Under the pieces are notes generated by a model. The model did not search any database. It worked only from the letters and a program-made list of their open reading frames with translations, and was not told the DNA's origin. Below, piece after piece: positions 54,240 to 62,666 of a DNA stretch of 64,000 nt. This DNA comes from Salinimicrobium marinum (GTDB taxonomy: Bacteria > Bacteroidota > Bacteroidia > Flavobacteriales > Flavobacteriaceae). Where the stretch lies: contig NZ_BMXB01000012.1 in the NCBI RefSeq assembly GCF_014651535.1, positions 58,860-122,859 on the forward strand, given 5' to 3'. Position 1 is the first letter of the stretch, and each line of letters begins with the position of its first letter. The translations under genes were made by a program, and so were the position numbers.

Positions 54240-55433
54240 CTATTGCTCTTCTTCGGACGTTGTTAATCTCACTATACCTGTTCCTTCAAGAGATACATAA
54301 ATATCTCCGTCGGGACTTTGTGCGATATCTCTGACTCTTCCTATTCCTTCTAATAATTTTTCTCTTTTCGTAACGGTTTTTCCATCCAGCTCAAGGTGTT
54401 CCACATACTGAAACTTCAGGGATCCGGCTAGAAGGTTGCCTTTTAGTTCAGGATATTTGTCAGAGGTTACATATAGAAGTCCGCTTGGAGCAATTGAAGG
54501 GGTCCAGTGAAAAATAGGATCTTCAAATTCAGGTCTTGCTGTTTCCTCCGTAAAAGTGGAATTGTCATAATTTATTCCGTAGGATACCACTGGCCAACCA
54601 TAATTTTCACCTTTTTTAATGATATTTATTTCATCCCCGCCCTGTGGTCCATGTTCATGTACCCAGATTTCACCGGTTTCTGTATTCAACGTCATTCCCT
54701 GTGGATTTCTGTGGCCAAAAGAATAGACCGCTTCTTTGGCATTTTCTTCACCAACGAAAGGATTGTCTTCGGGAATGCTGCCGTCTGGATTGAGACGGTA
54801 GATTTTTCCACCATCACGGCTAAGGTCTTGTGGATTTTCATCACGGTTACCACGATCCCCAATAGAAAAATACATATATCCATCATTAAACGTAATCCTT
54901 GAACCGAAATGCTGTCCACGGGTGCTGTTTGGAGTTGCTTTATATAAGTCCTCTTTTTGTACCAGTCGGCCGTTCTCAAGCTTGGCTCTCATAAGAGCTG
55001 TATTGCCGCCTTCTCCTTCCCCTTCTGAAGAGGAATAGGTGAAATATATCCAGCCGTTAGAAGCATACTCGGGATGTACAGTAACATCCAGAAATCCTCC
55101 CTGGCCCCGATTGTAAACTTCAGGGGCTTCCTGCACCTGCTGTTTTTCACCATCTTCAAAATGTATGAGCTCTCCACTTTTTTCTGTGATCAACATGCTT
55201 CCATCAGGAAGGAAATCCATACCCCACGCAATATCCAGGTCGGGTACTACTACTTCGTAGCCATACTGTGTTTCTGAAGGATCTGCAGGCAGAGTTTCAG
55301 AGGCAATGGGCTGCGCTGAAGAGACAGTATCATTCTGATTTTCTTCATTACCAGCCTTATTAGAAGATTTTCCATTCTCGCCACAGGCAAAGAAACAGAA
55401 TGCTATTGATAAACCAAATAAAATACGTTTCAT
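54240..55433 (-). CDS. PQQ-dependent sugar dehydrogenase, lipoprotein
   Basis: The 397-residue protein has a lipobox (GLSIAFCFFACGEN) and a six-bladed beta-propeller of the soluble glucose/aldose dehydrogenase family: PDLDIAWGMDFLPDGSMLITEK (shortened), GGFLDVTVHPEYASNGWIYF, GSRITFNDGYMYFSIGDRGNRDENPQDL in parts, SFGHRNPQGMTLN with the catalytic His, and HEHGPQGGDEINII. It would oxidise a sugar in the periplasm with PQQ. No PQQ synthesis genes are in this window. It forms an operon with the downstream cytochrome c gene. Confidence 0.9.
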   Translation of the reverse strand: MKRILFGLSIAFCFFACGENGKSSNKAGNEENQNDTVSSAQPIASETLPADPSETQYGYEVVVPDLDIAWGMDFLPDGSMLITEKSGELIHFEDGEKQQVQEAPEVYNRGQGGFLDVTVHPEYASNGWIYFTYSSSEGEGEGGNTALMRAKLENGRLVQKEDLYKATPNSTRGQHFGSRITFNDGYMYFSIGDRGNRDENPQDLSRDGGKIYRLNPDGSIPEDNPFVGEENAKEAVYSFGHRNPQGMTLNTETGEIWVHEHGPQGGDEINIIKKGENYGWPVVSYGINYDNSTFTEETARPEFEDPIFHWTPSIAPSGLLYVTSDKYPELKGNLLAGSLKFQYVEHLELDGKTVTKREKLLEGIGRVRDIAQSPDGDIYVSLEGTGIVRLTTSEEEQ

Positions 55434-55520
55434 AAAATATATTTTGACAGGATTAATAAGGTTAAAATTAATCCAGGTGATATAATAATGGACTAAGATA
55501 TAAAAAACTCAAAGTTTTCA

Positions 55521-55549
55521 TTGTAGACTTAACATAATGTTTATCTTTG
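55521..55549 (+). promoter_or_regulatory. Promoter of tRNA-Pro(UGG)
   Basis: TTG at 55521-55523 and TATCTTTG at 55542-55549 are 18 bases apart, matching the Bacteroidota pattern. A leader of about 60 bases follows before the tRNA and holds a small hairpin with a GCAA loop (arms ACAGC/GCTGT at 55600-55613). Confidence 0.65.
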
Positions 55550-55618
55550 CAGCCGTTCTAAACGAGTTAAGGGTTTGGAATTTGAACATATTGAAATTTA
55601 CAGCGCAAGCTGTTATCG

Positions 55619-55696
55619 CGGGGTGTAGCGTAGCCCGGTTATCGCGCCTGCTTTGGGAGCAGGAGGCCGCAGGTTCGAATCCTGCCACCCCGACCA
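55619..55696 (+). tRNA. tRNA-Pro (anticodon UGG), CCA encoded
   Basis: The acceptor stem CGGGGTG (55619-55625) pairs with CACCCCG (55686-55692). The anticodon arm CCTGC-TTTGGGA-GCAGG gives anticodon TGG. The T arm GCAGGTTCGAATCCTGC is standard. The discriminator A and an encoded CCA follow at 55693-55696. Confidence 0.97.
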
Positions 55697-55717
55697 AGTC
55701 CATTACTATATGGCATC

Positions 55718-55756
55718 AAAACCTTGTTAATCGTATAATTGACAAGGTTTTTATTT
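55718..55756 (+). terminator. Terminator after tRNA-Pro(UGG)
   Basis: AAAACCTTGT at 55718-55727 pairs with ACAAGGTTTT at 55742-55751 as a perfect 10-bp stem with a 14-base loop, followed by a T-rich tract. It ends the tRNA transcript. Confidence 0.85.
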
Positions 55757-55805
55757 TTAGGCATTCCTTAAATTTAATATGAATCATTTAAAAACATTCA
55801 TATGC

Positions 55806-55825
55806 AGTGACCTGTTCGGTGACTC
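55806..55825 (+). repeat. Relic of an integrase arm-type repeat behind tRNA-Pro(UGG)
   Basis: The 20 bases here match those at 59861-59880 behind tRNA-Pro(GGG) at 16 positions. Both lie about 100 to 115 bases beyond the end of a proline tRNA gene. The shared part is AGTGACCT followed by TTCGGT. Confidence 0.4.
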
Positions 55826-56057
55826 AAAGTTTTATCACTGTCGGCGCATTGTTGGACTTTATGTCTTTGATTACATTCATCTAAGACGCTTTAAATACCT
55901 GATTTTAATTATTCTTGTTATTTTTCATTACATGGAATTGTAAAATAGGATTGAACCGTTTCAATAAATCTGGTGAAACTAACTTACACTTTATAAAATC
56001 CATGCTGATCATTCGGTTTTATTCTGGCAGGAATTTTTTTAATGGTAGGCGTACCGC
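55826..56057. other. Intergenic region behind tRNA-Pro(UGG)
   Basis: Together with 55697-55825 this makes a gap of about 360 bases. Beyond the terminator and the repeat relic listed separately, I see no ORF, RNA gene or further hairpin. It could hold decayed remains of an inserted element. Confidence 0.35.
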
Positions 56058-57293
56058 TTAATTAAGATCATATGAGCTTATTAAATTGATCTCATTATTT
56101 TTATAGCTGTACTGCCGCAGGATATTTTCCCCTATAAGTACCAAGACGTTTTCCGTTGGAATTACATCATAAGCATTAACGTCTGGAAAATGATCTTCAA
56201 GAACAAGGGTGGGAGTGTTGGTAGCATCATATATTTTTAATCCGGAGCTGCCATCGCAAACAAATAATTTGTTTTCTCTTACGCCAAGTCCGTAGGGTCC
56301 ATCCATTTCATAAACCTGGAGGAGTTGGGGATTTGTCTTATCCGAAACATCTATCACCTCAAGTTGATTCAGGTTCTGCCCGCACAAATTTCCGCCTCTT
56401 ATCGTAACATAGGCGATATCATTGGCTACTACAACAGGATCACAGCCTAAAACATGAGTTATTTCTGACATATAAGCTGGAGCAGCAGGGTCTTCAAGAC
56501 TGTAAATAAACATTCCGGCAGCACTCCCTAAATACAGGTAACCTTCTTTATTAAAAATAGTTTCTATTTGCCAGCCCACATAATGAGAATTGAGCTTTTG
56601 GGGATTGGACAAATTACTGATATCAAAAACCTGAAGATCACTTTTGCCTACTGTATAAAGAAAATCTCCTCCTATGTTGAATCTCGCCATAGAACCACCG
56701 GTTCCTGAATTCGTGCCATCGCCGGCACTGTTAAAAGCAATATCTTCATTAATCCATCCCAATTCTTCATTTGTTTTTTCACGTGTTTCAAGTGTGTATC
56801 CCACGATCACCTCTTTTTCATAATTATAATTTTTAAAATCTAAATAGGCTGCGGAGGCAGGTAATTCGGGATATAAATGATCATGGAAGACATTCTCGAG
56901 CCGTTCCAGAATTTCAATGTCATGAATATCACTTATGTCAAACGTCACCAGATCTCTACCGGAATTAGCGTACAGAACATTACCTTTAATAGCAATATCT
57001 GTATTTTGAGGAATGTTGATGTACTTAATTTTTTCCGGATGGTAATTTGAATTATCCACCACCAGTATTCCTTTCATGTTATCATTTATAAAGATAAAAT
57101 CTTCATATACGTAGATCTTTCCTGACTGCTCGATTTCTTTAGGTTCTTCAAGTCTTACAGAAGCCCTGAAATCGGCAACAGAAAGCGTTACAGGAACAGC
57201 TACCTGGTAGGTTTCAGCAGTATCATCACCCTTATCACAGGATAGAAGAAAAAGAATCATCACAGGAAAAAGAAGAAAGGAAAGATTTTTCAT
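56058..57293 (-). CDS. LVIVD-repeat lipoprotein
   Basis: The 411-residue protein has a lipobox (FPVMILFLLSCDKGD). The mature part shows repeats of the LVIVD type, seven or so of about 40 residues each, as in GILVVDNSNYHPEKI, DLVTFDISDIHDIEIL, DLQVFDISNLSNPQKL, NQLEVIDVSDKTNPQLL and GLKIYDATNTPTLVL. These form a beta propeller. In Bacteroidota such proteins are surface-exposed, and the ligand is unknown. It stands alone, with about 360 bases before and 430 after, and shows no operon partner. Confidence 0.88.
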   Translation of the reverse strand: MKNLSFLLFPVMILFLLSCDKGDDTAETYQVAVPVTLSVADFRASVRLEEPKEIEQSGKIYVYEDFIFINDNMKGILVVDNSNYHPEKIKYINIPQNTDIAIKGNVLYANSGRDLVTFDISDIHDIEILERLENVFHDHLYPELPASAAYLDFKNYNYEKEVIVGYTLETREKTNEELGWINEDIAFNSAGDGTNSGTGGSMARFNIGGDFLYTVGKSDLQVFDISNLSNPQKLNSHYVGWQIETIFNKEGYLYLGSAAGMFIYSLEDPAAPAYMSEITHVLGCDPVVVANDIAYVTIRGGNLCGQNLNQLEVIDVSDKTNPQLLQVYEMDGPYGLGVRENKLFVCDGSSGLKIYDATNTPTLVLEDHFPDVNAYDVIPTENVLVLIGENILRQYSYKNNEINLISSYDLN

Positions 57294-57724
57294 AATTATA
57301 CATTATAAGATGTTTATACTAATATGACCTGAAATATTCAAAAGGTTGCGTGAAAGGTTATATTATTTCCGCATTGATTAAATTTTTACTAGTAATCTTT
57401 AATATAAAAATTCTGAAATTGAATATGTGGAGAAGCTTCAGGCAAAGTGGGAGGTGGACTCAAAGCTCCGGGATAGGACAATGAGAATTCTTGAGGGAAC
57501 TTCTGCACTTAATACGTGTATGATATTCCCGTCAGGAGATATATAAACAGCAAAAGAAAAAAATGAAAGAAGTAGGAGCTGCGTTTAAGATTATAGGAAA
57601 AATGATATGGTGATTTAAATTTCAGCATTAGACGATCTGAATCTGTAATTCTTCAGAAAAGCTAAAAATCAAAGGCATGAAAATCTAATTCCATGCCTCT
57701 TCATTTTCTTTCATAAAATCTTTT
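57294..57724. other. Intergenic region with a possible gene remnant
   Basis: The region lies between the start of the LVIVD gene and the end of surE. A plus-strand reading of 40-odd codons without a stop runs from about 57405 to 57545. It lacks an ATG and reads like protein (for example EYVEKLQAKWEVDSKLRD), ending with PSGDI. I do not recognise it. The surE terminator lies at the right end. Confidence 0.3.
57673..57698 (-). terminator. Weak terminator after surE
   Basis: The arms AGGCATG (57673-57679) and CATGCCT (57692-57698) form a 7-bp stem with a 12-base loop. On the minus strand a T-rich stretch follows. It is 26 bases from the surE stop codon. Confidence 0.5.
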
Positions 57725-58459
57725 TCAGGATTTTTTTTCTAATCTCTCTTTTAAATGATTGTTATCGGTAAGATCCAGGATCATTGGGGTAATACTGGTT
57801 TTGCCATGCCTCACGGCCCAGCGATCTGTTCCTTCGTCAACATTTTCAATTGGGATCACGGTGAACCAGAAATGCTCTTTACCGGACGGACTTTTCTGCG
57901 GAATGACTTTTCCGTCGTAATGCCGTATACTTTGACTGGTCCATATAATTTCTCCTTCAGGCTCGCGGGGGAAATTTATATTCAACAGTTCCCTGTCCTT
58001 TTCATGTACCACTTCTTTTAAAGCTTCCTTTACAAATGGAGTAAGGGCGTCAAAATCTGGTTCTTCTTCATTTACAGAGACACTTAAAGCTATCCCCCGG
58101 ATCCCGAAAAGAACTGCCTGTCGCGCTGCCGACAAGGTTCCCGAATGCCAGGCCGAATTTCCAAGATTGGCACCAATATTTATTCCCGAAAGTACCAGAT
58201 CGATCTCATCAAATAAATGGGTGCCCAGCGCCACACAATCTGCAGGGGTCCCGTTCACTCTGTAAGCTTTTATTCCTTCAAAGTGAATAGGAGATTTTTT
58301 ATAAGTAATTGGTTTTCCGGCCGTAATAGCCTGGCCCATGGAAGATTGTTCAATATCTGGCGCCATTACTATAACTTCTCCATATTCTGAAGCCGCCTGG
58401 GCCAGACAGGTCAATCCCGGACTGTAAATTCCGTCGTCATTCGTTACTAATATCTTCAT
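57725..58459 (-). CDS. surE: 5'-nucleotidase SurE
   Basis: The 244-residue enzyme removes phosphate from nucleoside monophosphates and short polyphosphates. Family motifs are ILVTNDDGIYSPGLTCLA with the metal-binding DD, VMAPDIEQSSMGQAIT, RVNGTPADCVALG, DLVLSGINIGANLGN and HSGTLSAARQAVLFGI. The length is normal. It is divergent from the lipid-kinase-like gene, with 226 bases between; in many flavobacteria lpxB follows surE, but it is absent here. Confidence 0.96.
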   Translation of the reverse strand: MKILVTNDDGIYSPGLTCLAQAASEYGEVIVMAPDIEQSSMGQAITAGKPITYKKSPIHFEGIKAYRVNGTPADCVALGTHLFDEIDLVLSGINIGANLGNSAWHSGTLSAARQAVLFGIRGIALSVSVNEEEPDFDALTPFVKEALKEVVHEKDRELLNINFPREPEGEIIWTSQSIRHYDGKVIPQKSPSGKEHFWFTVIPIENVDEGTDRWAVRHGKTSITPMILDLTDNNHLKERLEKKS

Positions 58460-58685
58460 AGTTTTACATTTAAAATCTATACTTCATTTTCTTTCAGTTT
58501 TAAGGTACAAAATAATATAGCCTCCGTAAAGCCAGAATTTTCCGGAACCCAGAATTTTATAAATTATTTAATAAACCTGCACCAAAAAATATTTTTCTGA
58601 AAGGAATAAATCATAAGTTATCGTTAATCCAAAGCGATTTTTCAACCGGATGTTTATTTTTATAAGACTCAAAAAATCCCATTAG

Positions 58686-59597
58686 ATGAAAGTAGCGCAG
58701 ATAGTCCATAATCCAACCGCAGGAAATGGTAAGCACACGAAGAAAGATTTACTCCACAAGGTAGAAAAAGAAGGTTTTGAGACAAAATATGTATCTACCG
58801 ATGAAACAGGGTGGGAGGATTTCCTGAAGAATGAGCCCGATGTCATTTTTTTGGCTGGAGGAGATGGTACCGTCCATAAGCTGGCGGCGGTTTTGCTGAA
58901 AGCCCCCATAGTAAAAAGAAGAATTCCAATACATTTGTTTCCCCACGGCACTGCCAATAATATTGCAACAACATTAAAAATCCCCTCTAATGTTTCTGCT
59001 CATGAAATCAATTTTAATGGAAGGAAATTAAATTTCGACAATGGTAGTATTACGGGATTAGAGGAACAGAATTTTTTCCTGGAAAGCGTCGGAATGGGCA
59101 TTTTTCCTGAGTTAATTTCCGAAATGAAAAAGAAGGATATTGAAGCCGAAACCCTTTCAGAAAAACTGCAGCGTACCCTTGAAGTATTGCTTAAAATCAT
59201 TCGGAATTTCAAAGCTGAAGAAGCAGAAATTGTTGCTGATGATATTACTATTAAAGGAAAATTTCTAATGGTAGAGCTTATGAATATTAAATATGTGGGG
59301 CCTAATTTAAAACTTGCTCCGGCTGCAGATCCGGGAGATGGTTATTTTGATTTGGTTCTTATTCCCGAAGAAAGCAGGCGCGAACTTCAGGATTACCTTT
59401 TAAAATTGATTAAAGATGACAGGGAGAGCCTTGATGTACGGGAATTTTCAAAAACTATTCGTGCAAAAAAGGTGGAATTTAAACGTTACCGGACACCAGC
59501 TCATATAGATGATGATTTGAATGATACAGCCAAAAGTTTTACGGTGAGCGTTCAACCTGCCGGTTTTCAATTTCTGGAAATTACTTCTGAAAAATAA
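58686..59597 (+). CDS. Diacylglycerol/sphingosine kinase-like lipid kinase (YegS/DagK family)
   Basis: The 303-residue protein has the DAGK catalytic fold: IVHNPTAGNGKHTKK at the N-terminus, FLAGGDGTVHKLAAVL with the nucleotide-binding GGDGT near residue 60, and LFPHGTANNIATTL. The C-terminal part has KGKFLMVELMNIKYVGPNLKLAP and DDDLNDTAKSFTVSVQP. It should phosphorylate a lipid hydroxyl; which one is unknown. It is the last core gene before tRNA-Pro(GGG). Confidence 0.9.
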   Translation: MKVAQIVHNPTAGNGKHTKKDLLHKVEKEGFETKYVSTDETGWEDFLKNEPDVIFLAGGDGTVHKLAAVLLKAPIVKRRIPIHLFPHGTANNIATTLKIPSNVSAHEINFNGRKLNFDNGSITGLEEQNFFLESVGMGIFPELISEMKKKDIEAETLSEKLQRTLEVLLKIIRNFKAEEAEIVADDITIKGKFLMVELMNIKYVGPNLKLAPAADPGDGYFDLVLIPEESRRELQDYLLKLIKDDRESLDVREFSKTIRAKKVEFKRYRTPAHIDDDLNDTAKSFTVSVQPAGFQFLEITSEK

Positions 59598-59685
59598 AAG
59601 CTTTGAATAAATAAAAAAGCGATGAAAAAAGAAGGAATTCCCTTTGATAATTCTCAGGAAGCTGTTTAATTTGCATTCTCTAATT

Positions 59686-59763
<78 letters not shown>

Positions 59764-59860
59764 TGCCATATCAAATGGCACTAAATAATACCTAAATAAA
59801 TGATTTTCAGTATTTTAGTGAAACTGGAGATCATTTTTTTTTGTTTGATATCAACTAAAA

Positions 59861-59892
59861 AGTGACCTATTCGGTTACCTAATCGGTTACCT
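59861..59892 (+). repeat. Tandem 12-bp repeats, probable integrase arm sites
   Basis: Three units lie at 12-base spacing, ending at 59868, 59880 and 59892 (AGTGACCT, TTCGGTTACCT, ATCGGTTACCT). A further TCGGTTACCT is at 59959-59968, just before the integrase start. Direct repeats of this size between a tRNA att site and its integrase gene are typical arm-type binding sites. Confidence 0.6.
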
Positions 59893-59981
59893 GTTTTTTC
59901 TTATCTTTCCCTAGCCTGGAGGCTTTAGAGTGACTTGACTTCTGTTAATTATGTTAAATCGGTTACCTAAAAACGAAGGAG

Positions 59982-61190
59982 ATGAAATTGAAACCCACCT
60001 TTCGCATTCTGTTTTGGCTGAATACTGCCAAAGCAAAAGACACTCTTGCACCTATTTACGCGAGGGTTACTATCAATGGCCGCAGGTCAGAAATCAGTTT
60101 GAGAAGACAGTGCCATCCCGATTCCTGGGATGATCGGGCTCACAGGATCAAAGGAAGAAATCCTGAAGCCACTATTCTAAACAACTATCTGGATGCTAAA
60201 TATGCCAAACTGCTCCAGTGTTATGAAGATCTGCTCAAAGAAGATGGCATTATTACAGCACAGGCAATAAAATCTCGGTTCCTGGGTTCAGATGCTTCCT
60301 ATAAATCCCTTAAGGATATTCTGGAGCATCATAAAACCAACATGGAAGATATTCTCAAACACGGAACCTTGAAAAATTATGGAGCTACTGAAAAATATTT
60401 ATCACAATATCTCTTCAGGGAACATAAGACTGCTGATATCTTTTTAAAGAATATATCTTATCAATTTATTACAGGATTTGACAGGTTCCTTCGAAGGCAA
60501 AAGGATAAAGCCGGTAGAAAACAGTTAAATAACAATGGCATCATGAAACATATGGAGCGGTTTAAGAAATTAATTAACTTATCTATTAAATTGGGTTGGT
60601 TAGAAAAAGATCCTTTTCGAGATTATAAATTGAAGTTTGAAAAGTTTGATCGTGCTTATTTAAACCAAAGAGAGTTAGATTATATTGAGGAAACACGATT
60701 CTCACGTGCAACACTGGAGACGACAAAAGATATTTTTCTTTTTGCCTGCTATACCGGTTTGTCTTACATTGATGTAAAGCAACTTACGACAGCTAATTTA
60801 GTAAAAGGAGTGAATGGAAAAGACTGGATCTACTGCAGGCGGGAAAAGAGCCAGACTCCCATGAAGATCCCTTTACTCGAGAAGGCACAAAATATTTTAC
60901 AAAAGTACCAGGATCCTGTTTCAGAATTCCTTTTGCCGGTTTACAGCAATCAGAAAACAAATAGTTACCTGAAAGAAATAGCCACGCAGTGTAAGATTTC
61001 AAAAAAGCTCAGTTTTCACGTTGCCAGGCATACATTTGCCACAACTGTTACCTTATCCAATGGCGTGCCCATAGAAACTGTTTCCAAGCTCCTGGGCCAT
61101 TCTAAACTATCAACCACACAAATATATGCACGGGTGGTAGATCAGAAAATTGGAGAGGATATGGATCTTTTGCAATCCAAATTATTGTAA
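59982..61190 (+). CDS. CTnDOT-type tyrosine recombinase (integrase)
   Basis: The 402-residue protein has an N-terminal arm-binding domain (FRILFWLNTAKAKDTLAPIY, NGRRSEISLRRQCHPDSWD), a core-binding domain (about 105-215) and a C-terminal catalytic domain. The catalytic set is H346 and R349 in SFHVARHTFATT, Lys near residue 290, GH in LLGHSKLS and the nucleophile Y382 in TQIYARV. The first Arg is replaced by Ser261 (TGLSYID). The same change is known in IntDOT of CTnDOT, so the enzyme is probably active. The start is ATG at 59982 with AAGGAG directly before it. It should insert the element at tRNA-Pro(GGG). Confidence 0.92.
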   Translation: MKLKPTFRILFWLNTAKAKDTLAPIYARVTINGRRSEISLRRQCHPDSWDDRAHRIKGRNPEATILNNYLDAKYAKLLQCYEDLLKEDGIITAQAIKSRFLGSDASYKSLKDILEHHKTNMEDILKHGTLKNYGATEKYLSQYLFREHKTADIFLKNISYQFITGFDRFLRRQKDKAGRKQLNNNGIMKHMERFKKLINLSIKLGWLEKDPFRDYKLKFEKFDRAYLNQRELDYIEETRFSRATLETTKDIFLFACYTGLSYIDVKQLTTANLVKGVNGKDWIYCRREKSQTPMKIPLLEKAQNILQKYQDPVSEFLLPVYSNQKTNSYLKEIATQCKISKKLSFHVARHTFATTVTLSNGVPIETVSKLLGHSKLSTTQIYARVVDQKIGEDMDLLQSKLL

Positions 61191-61283
61191 AGATTCTTTC
61201 GGGCAAAAAAGAAAAAGGATTTAAGTCGTTTCAAAATTTTTCTCTTTTCAGGAGCTTAAGAAATATATTTTTATAAAAACTAA

Positions 61284-61447
61284 TTACCCTATTTATCCAA
61301 CTCCTTGAGAGTCCTCTTTTTTAAGCTCTTCTGGTGGGTAAATAGAACATTAATCTATCTACCCTATTTACCAGTAATTGGGTAATTAGAAAATGCTGGG
61401 ATTTTTTATCCAATCCCACTGGATATAGGCCGTGGGTAAATAGGTGG
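61284..61447. repeat. Dispersed iteron-like repeats (GGGTAAATAG core)
   Basis: Five copies are seen: inverted at 61284-61298 and 61360-61372 (CTATTTAYCC reading, with TACCC before it), direct at 61333-61345 and 61432-61447, and a variant GGGTAATTAG at 61380-61389. They lie within 165 bases just behind the integrase gene. Confidence 0.5.
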
Positions 61448-61893
61448 ATAGTTATATGATTTTATAAAATTTCTATGTTGATGAAAAAGAAAAAAAGCGA
61501 ACGAAGCGCAGCGTAGTGCTGCAAGCCCCATACCTACCGAACTAATACTATGAAATGTCTACTGGAGAAAATTGTTTTAAATTTTGCAACCTTCGGGCGC
61601 AAAGTAAAATTTGTCATGACAATGACACATCTTGCTTTGCTTTAATAATCTACTTCATTAATTAACTGACCTGAATAAAGAAAAAATCACATTATGATGC
61701 CGCAATTTACCAAGTAATGGTCAACCAGCTTTCCAATTCTGGTACTGCGTTTATAAATATGTTCTTAAGAGTCTTCATGAAAAGTATATTTACAGTAAAT
61801 ATTTGCCTAAAACTGGGACTTCCAAAGGCTTTACAGTAAAAGTAGTTCAAGTTATAATAAAAAATAATCATAACTATTTGATTTAAAGCTGGT

Positions 61894-61942
61894 AAGGGGA
61901 AATAACCTCGCTTCAGCGGGTTATCCTCTTGCTATTCCCCTT
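61894..61942. other. Two-tier stem-loop
   Basis: An outer stem AAGGGGAA (61894-61901) with TTCCCCTT (61935-61942) encloses an inner stem ATAACC-CGC / GCGGGTTAT (61902-61924; one bulged T, loop TTCA). No U-tract follows directly on either strand, so it is not a simple terminator. It may be a structured RNA or a protein- or recombinase-binding site. Confidence 0.45.
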
Positions 61943-62192
61943 CTTTAACAATAAAGGTTTTTACAGGATGAAATTACTACCTCTATTTAATAACATTTCA
62001 TCGGAGAATACTCTCAAGAAGGACAGCTATGAACTTGTAAGAAAAACTTTTATTTTTAGAAATATTTAACATAGATTAGCTGCGGAAGGCTTGGTCAAAA
62101 TGGGACTGAGCAACCGTAAGGCTGCCCAGGAGTGATCAAAAGAAGTATGCCAAGCATTTTTTACTGAAGCCTCGATCTTCATACTTTCAAAA

Positions 62193-62573
62193 TTATTTTT
62201 CCATATACTGTTGCCAGGTGACAAGGATATATTTCTTTTTACCATTTTCTTTTCTTGTAAGGAATCCAAATTCATACACGAAAAGATAAACGTCCCCTTT
62301 ATTGTTTTTCCAGTAATGGGTAAAGAATTTCGGATCAAAACCATGTCCTAGAAGAACCTCGCTTTGTACAGTGGCTTTTCCAGCTTTATTAAATGATTTG
62401 AGGATTTTGCGGTTGGTTTTTAGCTGCCGGTCTACCTTGTGATAAAATCCTGCGTCCTCATCACGATTTTTACTATAATGCCACGCACTTTTACAATAAG
62501 GATCGCAAAACTTTTTATCTGGTCTTCCCTGAAGATCACTATTACAGGCCAAACACTGTTTTGGATTCGTCAT
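62193..62573 (-). CDS. Small Zn-ribbon protein (DUF2116-like)
   Basis: The 126-residue protein begins with a zinc-ribbon: CLACNSDLQGRPDKKFCDPYCKSAWH has CxxC at residues 8-11 and a CxxxC about 18 residues later. A helical, basic middle and a C-terminal domain with aromatic residues follow (FFTHYWKNNKGDVYLFVYEFG, in part). It resembles small zinc-ribbon proteins that are common in Flavobacteriia and often follow or precede integrase genes. It may bind DNA. It is divergent from the second recombinase with a 93-base gap that holds a palindrome. Confidence 0.8.
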   Translation of the reverse strand: MTNPKQCLACNSDLQGRPDKKFCDPYCKSAWHYSKNRDEDAGFYHKVDRQLKTNRKILKSFNKAGKATVQSEVLLGHGFDPKFFTHYWKNNKGDVYLFVYEFGFLTRKENGKKKYILVTWQQYMEK

Positions 62574-62591
62574 GACAATAGCCGTTTTAGT

Positions 62592-62604
62592 CGTATAATA
62601 TACG
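62592..62604. promoter_or_regulatory. 13-bp palindrome between divergent genes, possible operator
   Basis: CGTATAATATACG is a perfect palindrome around a central base. It lies between the divergent Zn-ribbon and recombinase genes, 19 bases before one start and 63 before the other, where a shared operator would be expected. Confidence 0.4.
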
Positions 62605-62666
62605 GATAATAAACGCTTTACCTGTTTTTAGGTGTTACTTTTATTAGAAAATAAAGGAACTGCCTA

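Larger units (their letters stand above)
61191..62192. other. One kilobase without genes between integrase and Zn-ribbon gene
   Basis: No ORF of note is present. The region holds five copies of a GGGTAAATAG-like repeat (61284-61447), hairpins at 61397-61418 and 61508-61522, a 12-bp palindrome TTGTCATGACAA at 61611-61622 and a two-tier stem-loop at 61894-61942. It could contain regulatory or transfer sites or an unrecognised RNA. Confidence 0.45.

Noticed and set aside
55537..55782. 81-codon frame across tRNA-Pro(UGG)
   Set aside because: It runs through the tRNA and its terminator and is a chance frame.
61284..61447. CRISPR array in the island
   Set aside because: The repeats are about 10 bases, occur in both orientations and are not evenly spaced, and no cas gene is present.
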